Shown here: positions 10,701-20,766 of the stretch, in pieces
Position numbering within the stretch: position 1 is the stretch's first letter
Layout of the letters: each line of letters starts with the position of its first letter
Assembly: GCA_000934455.1 (NCBI GenBank)
Contig: KN887625.1
Location: 20,197 to 59,569 of the forward strand
Direction: 5' to 3'
From: Apostichopus parvimensis
Taxonomy: Eukaryota; Echinodermata; Holothuroidea; Aspidochirotida; Stichopodidae
Length of the DNA: 39,373 nt
Notes under the pieces: generated by a model
What the model was told of the DNA's origin: nothing
The model's input: only the letters and a program-made list of their open reading frames with translations
Database searches by the model: none
Position numbers and translations under genes: made by a program

Positions 10701-13700
10701 TCTTAGGGCTGGATGGTTTAGTTTTCTGAGGTCACCGGTTAGAATCCCAGTGGATACTGTATTAAGGTTGCTGTTTCAAACATCTGTTGATTATTTAAAT
10801 ATTTCAGACTTAATTTCCTATTTATTAATTGCTTATACACAATAGTTTTGAGAGATAATTTTAGAGAGAAACTGTACCCGAGATTTATTTACTTAGGATG
10901 TTTCATTAATGACTGATAATCCGTAATTACAGAGCAGATACTCTTACTTAGGTTTTTTTTAAATTTCGAGTGACTGAATCACTTCTAAATGATCGCATTT
11001 CTTCCCGTTGTTTTGTTGATTATCTAAACGATCCGTCACATCGTTGACGTATATACTTTCAACTTCCGAGAACACCAACATCTTAACCCATTCCTTGTGA
11101 CAAGCTTATTTTATAAGATTGAAGTAACTACAAATGCAAAGCTATTTCTAGCTAAACTCTCGCTACTTACTGGTATAGTAGAGAGTAAACCTCGCTGAGT
11201 ATTGAAACTGTTAACAATCACTTCAATCGTTAGGTTTTTAACATTACTTTGTTTTGACATTTTCTGACGTTTGAGTTGTTTTTTCTAGGTTTATTTCCTT
11301 TGTATATTTTTACTTTTTTGTCAGGTAAAGTATTTTTAATTTCTATTGCGAGCATGTATCTACCCATTCAGGGATATAATAGAGTTGAAATTATTTCCAA
11401 TCACATCAAATCGAACGTTGGACACTGATGTAATCGTGTTTCCCAAACACTGTATTTTGTTTCATTAACGGCACACAAATGCATTGATCTGTTTATCTTT
11501 GTCTTCAATTCACTCATATTAGTCAGATGTTCTGTGAAATAGCGAAACCAAGAAGGAATCGGCGGTTATTCTTGGAGACAAGAACACTAATTTGACTCGA
11601 TAAATGATACCTACATGTCTGTGCAAATTCAACCTTTTAATTTACTACTTTCATTTCTTCTTCTTCAGAACATGGCTAAAAATAAACCTCTCTTGATCAT
11701 GGTTGACATTTTGAAATATCACTTTTGTAGATGCCAAGGCGATCTTTGTTAAGCAATTTAAAAATGTTGTTGCATTTATTATCAATAATGCGATGTTATC
11801 GTCATATCTCTTATCTTTCATCCTCTCACAGGATGAGGACAGTGACTACTTTAAGCAGCTCGATGAAGCAGCAACAAAGACTCAACAAGTAGAAAGACCT
11901 TCAATGGTAAGAACGTACAGTAATGTGCACGATCTTTAATAGGTAGTAAGTTAGCGTTGAAACTTATCACAAATTAATTATCATGGTGCAGTAATCATCA
12001 GCATTAATTAGCATTAATATTAGTTTTAATTTAGTAACCCCCAAAATTGAGCAGATCACCAGTAATTCAATGAGAGGGCGTGCTGGTATGTGCGCAAGTA
12101 ATCCAGTATCCACCACATACTCTTAAATCTTCACCATCATGCTTCACGAAATGAGGAAGAGACAACAAACTCTACACGAGAGCTGTTACTACACACTGTT
12201 CTTGTGATTATTTCATTTTAATGGGCCTAAGCCAGGGACTAGTTAGACTTTAAGTCTCTTAATGGTGTTCCAATGCTTTTGTAGGGGTGGGGGGGGGATT
12301 CATCCCTTTTCTAAAAAAAAGTCCTCGCATTTCCTTTTCTTCTGGAGGGGGAGTGTAGGTTACACATATTTTGGGACCCATGCAAATTAATAAGATAACT
12401 GCTCATCATGGCATTTTTCGACCTCTCTCAGGATTCAGAGAGTGAAACCTCAAGACAGGCGGGTGTGATGGCGACTGAGACTCCACAAGAAAAGACAAGA
12501 CCTGCAGAGGTAAGAATCGTCTAAATGTCACACACAGTCATGGAAAATGGTAATGTAGAAGCAGCATATGACGTCATTGATTATCATGATACAGTAAATT
12601 AACACTGTATGGTGAGGCTTTCATCGACAACTACTTGAACACAACTTCAGAGTTAGCATGACAGAGTAAGACTGTCCTGATTATATACCACTCGTCCTTA
12701 CAGTACAGCTGTCAGCTATTTGTTTCTTAATCGAAATTAAATAAAAGGGAAAATAAAGACATTATGTTATGCACTTGTCAGGTATTCTTGTGACTAATAG
12801 TGTTGATTAAAGTAAGCTAATATACACAAACATTTAACTCCTTATCCATCCTTACCCTCCCCCTCCCGCAAAGACACACACTACGTGCCCGTAATTTCCA
12901 TGTTTAAATAATCGATAGCATTTAAAAGCAACATTTACACCCCCACATCTCCCCCTTACAATACAATAGGCCAATATGAATGCGCAAAGTCTTTAAGTTA
13001 CTCTCACATTATACTGCTTTCCTTTTGTAGGATAGTCAACGGACCAGACGGAAATGTACCATATCCTGAGGTGAGTTTAAAGGTTAAGATATCAGTATGA
13101 TGATTGCCTAATGTGATACATGTACAATATGATATTATCAGTCCTGTATACAAGAATGCTACCCTGCTGATAAATTATATGTTCCAGGCAATCAATATTA
13201 TAAATCAGTATCTGTCTGGATTTTACCGGTATCTGCCTCTGACAATAAAGCTTCCTAAGAGGAAAGATATTTAAAAATTAATCAGGCAGAATATTCATAA
13301 GTAAGTAACCAATCATAAATCCTCTCCTCGCCCTAGTCTTCCCGGGAAATATGTCATAGTTTTGCTTACGTCATGAGATAATAGGTATTAAAAAAACATT
13401 GAAATATTTTTGAAAATTTGGTGACATCATCAACAATAGAAAGATCGCTGAATAAAATTAAGCCTATAACAATATATTTTCTATAGCCATCTATCATACA
13501 ATTATTTAATTACACCTTTAGGAAAGCGCACAGTAATCGATAACCACATTTGTATCTCTTTTTTTCAGTTCTTCGTTAAAGATAACGTCCAGTAACCAAA
13601 TGAATCAACCTGGGCACCTGCTGAGTGACAGAACGTTTATGAAGTCAGTGGCTACTAACAATGTGACGAATACTACATTTAAAGGTCTTCCATTCATATT

Positions 13701-13990
13701 GTAATTTGCAAAGTTCATATAGTGGTAGTGTTTTAGTTACGACAGCAAGAAATTATTGCAAATATCCGGAGACATTCTTTATTATATTCATTGATCCCTA
13801 TCATATTAATGTATCCTTTCTTACTGAGGTTTTGTTTACGCTTGCGCACTATTCAAACTTATCTTGCATGTCATGATATGACGGTCTTGAAATTTAATGA
13901 TATATTTCACATTCTGATATGTGCATCTCACCGTCAATTAGTAAAGTGCTCGTCAAATTAATAAACAATTGTTATTTTTAAATAAATATA
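7634..13990 (+). CDS. gene A: 3' part of an unrecognised multi-exon gene
   Basis: The gene is assembled from splice signals and phase. Exons are 7634-7710, 10169-10227, optional 15-nt microexon 10293-10307, 11832-11906, 12432-12509, 13031-13070 (stop TGA at 13067-13069) and a 3'UTR exon from 13569. The first exon is open in only one frame and ends in phase 1, which matches the phase-1 start of the next exon; all later coding joins are phase 0. About 108 residues (113 with the microexon) are visible. They are hydrophilic, Ser/Thr/Glu/Gln-rich and without a recognisable domain, so this may be the disordered or cytoplasmic tail of a larger protein whose 5' exons were not found. Polyadenylation signals lie at 13960-13965 and 13981-13986. 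The product is unknown. The exon chain is an inference from sequence signals only, with no transcript evidence. Confidence 0.55.
8039..8551 (+). CDS. orphan open reading frame, about 170 codons, unrecognised
   Basis: A frame free of stops from 8039 to the TAG at 8549-8551. The first ATG is at 8135; upstream of it the frame still reads as protein-like sequence (WECSGLTFFIGPTYGDHVDL), with a possible acceptor at GTGCAG (8065-8070). The product is rich in Tyr, Lys and Ser (for example KWVKVKKYSFSYSQYF) and has a late basic Cys pair (KGCCHF). I recognise no domain, signal peptide or membrane segment. It lies between gene A exons, but no upstream AG gives the phase-1 start needed to join exon 7634-7710, so it is probably not part of gene A as modelled. 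It could be a separate or intronic gene, a terminal exon of another isoform, or a fossil coding fragment from a mobile element. Confidence 0.4.
   Translation, partial: HLRSNDTWECSGLTFFIGPTYGDHVDLFVGSKMSTKAYKEHYFDQSYTYYKTVTTAENNRLYIRYTNGVTRNYPWKWVKVKKYSFSYSQYFSSKRQQPEVPSLRLTLSGERGKISIVLHIGKTPKMKREALCTLNTILPNLRNRKTYHFDKMFTKRNKGCCHFANIISIQ
8552..10168. other. gene-free sequence, probably gene A intron
   Basis: AT-rich with no exon-like frame that I can support. The minus-strand frame at 9243-9488 is Leu/Asn-rich and looks like chance. Confidence 0.5.
10169..10227 (+). CDS. gene A exon b
   Basis: TTCTTCAG acceptor and GTAAGA donor bound 59 nt, coding for LDYSRGSPVRLNLQTGKWQ after a split codon (phase 1 in, phase 0 out). 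A second AG inside it (CTCCAG at 10207-10212) could serve as an alternative acceptor, leaving only the last 15 nt (TGKWQ). That internal acceptor and 15-mer are duplicated 80 bp downstream. Confidence 0.55.
10180..10340 (+). repeat. 80-bp tandem duplication carrying exon end and donor
   Basis: Two diverged copies of a block containing CGATTGAA..CCAGACCGGT..ATGGCAGGTAAGA and a following T/C-rich stretch ending TTTCTTCTTCA. Homologous positions are 80 bp apart (ACCGGT at 10213 and 10293). Confidence 0.7.
10293..10307 (+). CDS. gene A candidate 15-nt microexon
   Basis: TTTCCAG acceptor, ACCGGTCGATGGCAG, GTAAGA donor. It codes TGRWQ, a near-copy of the TGKWQ end of the previous exon. It is frame-neutral (phase 0 on both sides, 15 nt), so inclusion would simply add five residues. 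The flanks are copies as well (spacing exactly 80 bp), which identifies a local tandem duplication. Whether it is spliced in is unknown. Confidence 0.4.
10718..10765 (+). other. possible tRNA-like relic
   Basis: GGTTAGAATCC (about 10737-10747) is one base from a Pol III B box, and GGGCTGGATGGTTTAG precedes it at a plausible distance. The A box is poor and nothing conserved follows. It may be an old SINE head. Low confidence. Confidence 0.2.
11832..11906 (+). CDS. gene A exon c (duplicated exon, copy 1)
   Basis: CTCTCACAG acceptor and GTAAGA donor bound 75 nt, phase 0 on both sides, coding 25 residues that start DEDSDYFKQLDEAATKTQQ and end VERPSM. It resembles the next exon in start (GAT...AGTGA at the same offset), middle (ATKTQQ against ATETPQ), end (AGACCTTCAATG against AGACCTGCAGAG) and donor, which suggests exon duplication. 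Confidence 0.6.
12432..12509 (+). CDS. gene A exon d (duplicated exon, copy 2)
   Basis: CTCTCTCAG acceptor and GTAAGA donor bound 78 nt, phase 0 on both sides, coding DSESETSRQAGVMATETPQ and then EKTRPAE. It is one codon longer than its partner at 11832-11906. Being a multiple of three, it can be skipped without a frame shift. Confidence 0.6.
13031..13070 (+). CDS. gene A last coding exon
   Basis: TTTTGTAG acceptor and GTGAGT donor. It codes DSQRTRRKCTIS and then TGA at 13067-13069. Like the two preceding exons it opens with Asp-Ser. The stop codon falls one base before the exon end, so the next exon is 3'UTR and the stop should not trigger nonsense-mediated decay. Confidence 0.55.
13569..13990 (+). 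other. gene A 3'UTR exon with polyadenylation signals
   Basis: It begins after a T-rich tract and CAG at 13561-13568. No frame continues from the upstream exon because the stop has already passed. AATAAA hexamers lie at 13960-13965 and 13981-13986, so the cleavage site is placed at roughly 13980-14010. Confidence 0.5.
13960..13986 (+). terminator. polyadenylation signals of gene A
   Basis: Two AATAAA hexamers 21 bp apart, downstream of the last gene A exon and followed by a stretch without exons. Confidence 0.5.
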
Positions 13991-16784
13991 CAACTCCCAT
14001 TCCACTGCCTTTTGAGCTATCTACTGGATTAAAGTTGATTTTGTATCGCTAATCATTAGGTAAGGGAGTGGACACGGAATTGTTCTTACGGCCAGTTGAA
14101 AATTATTGTGTCCTATCCACGGGCGGCACACACGCCTGGCCTCATAACTATACTGACTCGCTACTTAATTGTGAGATATTGCACTTTTGATATGATGTCT
14201 TAAGTACAGTATTTCGTCCAAAATCAATCAAATTGATTTTTTCTTTCTCTTCGTTTTGTTGTGAGATTGTTAGTTTGCGTTCTGTCTGTGTTTTGATGTA
14301 ATCTATAACCACTATGCTGGTATGATTTAATCTGTGTATTTGAGAGAAGCTGTTTGTTCGAAGTGAAATAAAGAACGTCGACTTTTTTCGATATTTTTTC
14401 AGCTGTTGCTTTTAAACGTGCAGTCGCGTATTTCACCATATCAGCTCTTTAGTAGAGGGTGTTTTCCTCTACAGAAAAAGGAAGGAATTACGCAAGAATT
14501 ATTCTCAAATTTGAACTTTTTACACTGTAAATATTTTCTATTTTTTTTCAGGCCAACTTAAACAAATTATAAAGTCATTAGGTTTATGACACTATCATGG
14601 ATTTTGAATACCTGACTACCAGTATATGTTACTTTAATACAGCGCTCTAAATTCCAACGCCTTTTAACACACAGCCTTAAACCTAATGTATGTACATATA
14701 TACGTCATTAGTTTTGACGTCCATTCAACTTCTTTAGAAACCTGTTTCAAGTTTGGTCGTTTATCATAACTAAAAAGATGAATGGATTTAATTTTACTTT
14801 GTTCCTTCCCATCCTCCCTCTCTCTCCCACTCCCTCTACCCCCTGTCTCCCTTAAGTTAGTGTAATTGAATCATTTTTGGTGTCGATGATAATCGTAACC
14901 TTTGCATTCATGATTGCGTATGTGTTTGGTGTGCGTGTGTGTGTGAGTGCGTTTGTGACGCCCAGCTTTGTAATCACGATATATCAATACTGAAAGCTTG
15001 GGCCGACCTCTAATTTAGTGTGTAAAAGTACCACATTGTGTAAAGGAAGCCTATTGTTTTTGGTGGAGGTCAAAGGTTATTTGAGGTCATCATAGGTCAA
15101 ACCGTGAAACCCTTGTAAACATGTACACCCTCACTACCCATCAGATTCACTATCACATTCACGAAGAAAACTGCTCATGTTACATCTTCGAAACCACAAT
15201 GCATTTTTGCATTCTGGTTTTCATAAACGTCGATTTATTCCACGTAAAGGAAAATAAAACAATTCTCTTGAAGTTCTTGAGTGCTCCTTACGTTGCTATA
15301 GTGACCGGATGTGACATGTACTTAATTTGAACAGAGTAAAAGTTAAATTCATCTGAATATGTTGCCATTGAAACTTATTTTCCATCAGCGATACGTATAT
15401 TTTCATCATTTTTCCTTTTTGAGATTGTATATATGTTTTGCCTCCTTCAATTAATATAACGTCGTTTTGTTAACATACAAACATAGCTCCAATTTATGTT
15501 GTAATCTTTAGGGGAACATCTTCATAGATAAGCTACATTAAGGTGTTGCACGTTTTAAAATTTCTAGCGAACAAACGTAGAGCATGTAATCATAATAATT
15601 CAAATGATTAAATTGTACTTCCAATTGACTTACATGTATTACGTAACGTAAAAAAAAGGCATTGGAAACGAAGATAAACGCCTGATCTATAATTTCATGT
15701 CAAACTAAATTATTATTTCGGAATGTTTCTTTAGAAGTTTTAACGTTTTACTTACATTGGTATTGATATTTACATTCACAAAAAAATCATGAGTTTAGTC
15801 TGCCGCATAGGAACGTATTTTCTATAATCTGATTTTACTTTATATTATTTGCGTATAGTAAACATTTTACCATGTTATGCTGGTATGTATTACTTCTTTC
15901 AAATAATGCAACATCATACGTCATATATCGATACGTATATCCACTTTAATTTATATAATTATTGGTAATATTGAATATTATAGTATGCAAGTACATTATA
16001 TGTTACTATTTCTAATGACCAATCAGAGAGCATTAAATTATATTAAAAAATACGAATTAGTTTTACATTAGTTTAGCTTGGGTATTGCATACTGTAAAAC
16101 AAATCTAATGTGGCCGTTGATAGACATTTTATTTTTATTTTTTTGTTATCTTTTCATTTCATTACAATGGAGGCACCATATAAGGGAGATGATGGGGTAA
16201 TTCCCCAAGTCACGATGGTTCCTACTCCCACTTTCCCCAGTCGGCTCTGGTAAAAAAGAAACCTAAGCAGTTCTGTCCCATAACTTTGCACTTTATGTGC
16301 AATTTATGCAGGTACAGTTTTGCCATTCAGACATGCTTGTCCCAAAAAATTTTGCCCGTCATCCACATGTCCCTCATCCCAACCCCTCCCCCTTCTCTCT
16401 CTGGAAATTAGGGTACCATAACTGTTAAGAAAAACCAATAAAATAAATAAAATAGTTCTATTGAAACATTTGTTTGTTACTTACGTCCATCCATACATCG
16501 AACATTACTGTTTTTATTCATTACGTTCTACCTTCTAATCATTTGTTTTAATTTTTCCAAAGTCTAATAACCCGAAATCTTTCAAATGTAATCCTTTGGT
16601 TAAATAATCAAGATAAAAGAATAAAATCAACTTAATGACTTAAATGACAACATCGACCAAAAGACAGCTGGAATAAAACATAAACAAAATTAATGATAAT
16701 TTGCGGATATGCTATATATGTCGAAATATCAATCGAATATTCCGCATGATTTCTGTTTTATTATTTTCATAAAAGTAACTTAAG

Positions 16785-16899
16785 ACTATAGTGGCTGTAC
16801 ACCGTACTATAGTGGCTGTGCGCCATACTAGGGGCTGTGAGCCACACTAGTAGTGTGAGCTGTACTAGTGACTGAGCTGTACTAGTGATTGTGAGCTGT
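16785..16899 (+). repeat. degenerate minisatellite, six units of 17-21 bp
   Basis: Successive units each begin ACTA(T/G) and end in a variant of GGCTGTxxGCCxT or GAGCTGT. Lengths run 21, 21, 19, 18, 17 and 19 bp. The gradual change from unit to unit suggests an old array degrading in situ. It has no coding potential. Confidence 0.7.
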
Positions 16900-18714
16900 T
16901 TTTTACGATAAACCATAATTATTATCAGACTAACCATATTGCACCTATAATTAAATACTACATTTCATCGGGCAGCATATTGGTCATTAACGCTTGTAAT
17001 ATATGGTAATTTCAATAAATATGAAATCTCATTTTTATGAAGTTTTCACTTTTCTGTTTGTTTTGATCGCATTTTTCTTATAACCCCCCCCCCCCCCACA
17101 GAATAAAGTCAGGGATGATCCTAGTGTAAAGTACATTAATATGTAACATGTATGTTCCTTTCAACCTAAACAGTCGAAAATTCTTCAACATTGTTCAAAA
17201 GATGCAAAATATAGTTTACTCTTATTTTGTATATAATCAACCTTCATTTTACTAAATTTCTCAAAAGGAAGGGCTAACTCTCACCTTAGACCTTACCTCT
17301 CCGCGACATAAAGTGTCATCCCATCCCCACTTCCACCCTTCACCCAAAATGGTGAAATGTAAAGGGTAAGATACTTAACCAGAATTCAAAAAAACTGAAT
17401 CTAAATTCGGAAGTCCGAAGAAGGAGAAGGAAGGAGAAACCTGACGTTGACAGAATGTGGTCAGAGCCTTCACGAGGTGCTGAAATGTCAAACATCTGTC
17501 AATAGATGAGAAAGTGTAACAGCGAAGTGTAGACATGTAAGAGAAGAGCTCTGTAAAATGCAGCTGGTTTACCAAAGAAGACATTTCTTCTCTACTCCAT
17601 CATCCAGATATCATCACATTTTGTAATAATCTCGATTGTAAGGAGGCCTGAGGTAGAGAGTGGATCAGTTCAGTCGCTCACTTGGGTGACTCTTCTTACA
17701 AAAATTACACCATCATCAAGACCAAGACCAAGCTTTTCGCCATCAACGAAATTCATTGTATTAGCTTTTTTTCAGGAGAAAATGTTCGTCCTTTCTAAAA
17801 CGCATATCAAAAACCAATGGTTAATAGACAGCAGTGCGATTTTTTTTGGCATCAACCAATGAGTTTGTCTTAGCTAATCTTTTATTCCTTCGTCGTAATA
17901 AAAGATACAACAATCCAACAGGAAGCCCTACAGGAAAAATAATCACATCTTAAGGTCAACATATTTGTTACTAGCCCGTTAACTGTATTTCCATTCTCTA
18001 GTCTGATTCACAGTATGCTATTTGTTTTACTGAAATGTGTTTTGTTTTCTTCTGTACGATAGTACGAACAATTAATTTTGAATTTAATAACAAAATAATG
18101 AAAGCATAGGAGCGGTTACAGCATGCAGTTATTTCATGATGATAACAAAGTAGCAGCATTTGACTGTCATGTTGTTTGATTTTTTCTGTATATTGTGAAC
18201 AAATTGCGTCCCGTTGATACATATTTCTAGCACCCTCTACTCCCTCCGTCTTCCGACCAACACATACCGTATCGCAATGATAACAACTGTATCATGGCTT
18301 TGATTTGAATGTTTCCATGCTTCTTGATACCAACATTTCCAATACCTACATAGCTCATTCCCTTAAAAAGACAATGTTTCCTTCGAAATAATGAAAGAAA
18401 AAATTCCAAAGTTATTCAATTTAACATTTTCCTGTTTACATATGGTTAATATTAACAAAAAAACAGAATCCATGGAAATATGGAGATGGGCTGCTCTCTT
18501 TGTTTGAGTGCGCAAATCTAAAAGTGTGTTTTAGTTTGAGCAACCTGTGTATAGCCTTAGTTGAGTAATACCAGCGAGGTTTCATTACATTGCCGACACA
18601 AACGTAAAATGTTGCACTATAATTGGTTTGGCTCTACATTTTATTATTTCTTTCAAAAGCACACGTACACACACACAGATCAAGGACAGGTAGTATAGGA
18701 GAAACTTGCTTGTA

Positions 18715-18820
18715 GACCTAATGATAGACCTCTTAAAAATGCTATAGCCTGAACGTACCCCAAGAAGCACCATTCACGATCTAATTCTGTTCTTTACTGG
18801 GGGAAGACCTCCAGACGCCT
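18715..18820 (+). mobile_element. transposon remnant related to 2160-2265
   Basis: It shares, in order, TAGACCTAAT, ATAGACCT, GCACCATT, a TTTACTGG-type block and a G/A-rich block with the element remnant at 2078-2285. It is truncated, with no terminal inverted repeat retained on either side that I can see. Confidence 0.5.
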
Positions 18821-20719
18821 TTACAAGTGAGTCTGCTTCAACCAACTATTCCTTCTTTTTTTAACTCTTTGACCCACTCCTGTAATATATGTCTGTCTGT
18901 CAGTTCATGTTGCTTTAAAAATTCCATAGTTATTGATTGAAACTTAATAATTATTAATCTTTGCCAGTTTGTGAGTCGTCAAAGTCGTTTTTACAGGAAA
19001 ATGGATCAATTTTTTTTTTCAGTAGGACTGGGTAGGGAAGGTAGGGAATTGTTTTGTTTTTTTCTTTTTTTGAGTGGTATTTTCTTCTTACATTTCGAAC
19101 ATGCCTACATTTTTATTTTCTATTTTTATCATAATTTGTGTTGGTTGAAAGCTATATAGGAACGTCTGAAGAATATGTCAACAGTTGTTGGGTGCAAAGA
19201 GAGGTGTTATGTAAAGAGTAAACAATAAACAAAAACGTCACTCGTATACGTTGTACTGTACGACAAAATTTGAATAAGAAATAATAGCATTTTTGATAAG
19301 TCAAGTCTAGAGATGCAGGCAGTGGGTACTGAAGGTTATGGTGAGTGTTTGGAAACTTGCCAAAGGCTGATATGTAATCTATGCAGTCACTCACAATGTA
19401 TGTGTAGCAATTAGCTGTAAACACAAAAGGACAGTGTAATGAACTGATGCCAAATACTTGCAAATTAAAGTGCTATGGTAAGAAGAAGATCCGAATAAGA
19501 TATTTTGGATGGTTAAGTTATATTAAAAATTAAGATTATTGATGAGGGGTGGGTCTAAACCATAAACTGTCATTTTGTTTGAAATGGCAAATCAGGTTTG
19601 ATTAGACTTGGTATGAAGGTGATGACAGATGTCCAGAAGAGTCTATGATCATGGTAATGTGTTAACCAAAGGAGTTGGAGCACAAAGAAGAAAGCTTGTA
19701 AAGATGATGATATCTCTAGAAAAGTATAATGGATTGATGTCATAATGGCCACAGCTAGATTCCTGGTGAGTTAAATATGAAAGTCTTGGAGTAGCTGACA
19801 TGAGTATTAACAATCAGGAGGCATGGTTAAAATTAACTCAGTTTTTCAGCAATAGTAAGTTAGATTTGCTTCATATTTGGTTGAAAGGTGATGATAGATG
19901 GTACTGTAATTACATGGTAATGTGAAGTACCGGATTGGGTAACCTCTCCCAGATGAACACCCATGGTTGTATATGAGCATTACTAAAGAACTCTACTATT
20001 TCAGTTCATTGGTAGTGTTACTACAGTGCTCCTAATGTAACCTACAAAGAAATAAGTGGAAAATGTCAGCACCAAGCCAAAACAAGCTACATAACAAGTT
20101 AATTTCCATTCATTTTTCAGCACCAGTAGCACCTGGAAATTAAAATGATGAAGCACTGGCTAAAACACAACAAGGAACCTGAAGACCAAGTAAACAACTT
20201 TATACCAAAACCAGATTTCTACCGCCACAAGAGAATTTAAAAAAGTCTTTGGAATGTTAACACCATCTTTGCTGAGTTCCCTAGACTGTTGGACCCAGGA
20301 ATGGTAAAACTTCTCTTAAATATGGCTTATTCTGGTTTCATTGTGACTGATTAATATAATTTACCAGTTTTGTCTGCACTTTTTTTTTATGTCAGTCTGA
20401 AATAGAAACAAGCATCATCTTGTATTTCAATCTGATCTACAAGGCTGACAAGATAGAGGGGGGAGGTCAGATGGGACTACAGCCCCAGAGTTTGGGGTGA
20501 ATATGGTAAAAAGAATAATGTATTTTACTATGCCCATGATTGTACCATGAATTTATGAAGTCATAAAAAGCAGGGGGTGGGGAATCGGGGCCGATAACAT
20601 ATATATCCATGAGACGTGATCTAGCTCTAGAATTCCCCTGCTGATGTACACATGTGGATGATAATTATCTGGTGTTTGAAAAGACTCGACACAAACAATC
20701 TCATGATTCATTTCAACAG

Positions 20720-20766
20720 GAAAAGTCTATGCCTTTACTGAGAGAAAAACTCAAGGCATCTCTAAA
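20720..20766 (+). CDS. TDRD5: TDRD5-like exon 1 of those visible
   Basis: CAACAG acceptor, GTATGT donor, 47 nt. In the only frame that joins the next exon it codes KVYAFTERKTQGISK after a two-base split codon. It is short and recognised mainly by phase and splice sites, so it is less certain than the exons that follow. Confidence 0.5.

Larger units (their letters stand above)
13991..20719. other. long stretch without supportable exons
   Basis: This should hold either the intergenic gap between gene A and the TDRD5-like gene, or the 5' exons or introns of the latter. I searched by eye for LOTUS-like coding blocks and for exons ending in phase 1 that could join 20720, and found none I trust. 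The frames at 15121-15330 (plus), 14224-14439 (minus) and 17375-17584 (minus) lack domain content. Features seen are a minisatellite at 16785-16899, a transposon remnant at 18715-18820 and a C-run at about 17085-17097. Confidence 0.45.

Noticed and set aside
17375..17584. 69-codon minus-strand frame with Cys/Leu-rich content
   Set aside because: No splice partners on the minus strand and no recognisable motif; kept only as a region to recheck with homology tools.
20120..20310. Possible upstream exon of the TDRD5-like gene (frame with HWLKHNKEPEDQ)
   Set aside because: An acceptor exists at 20120 but all frames from it hit stops quickly, and no donor gives the phase-1 exit needed to join 20720.
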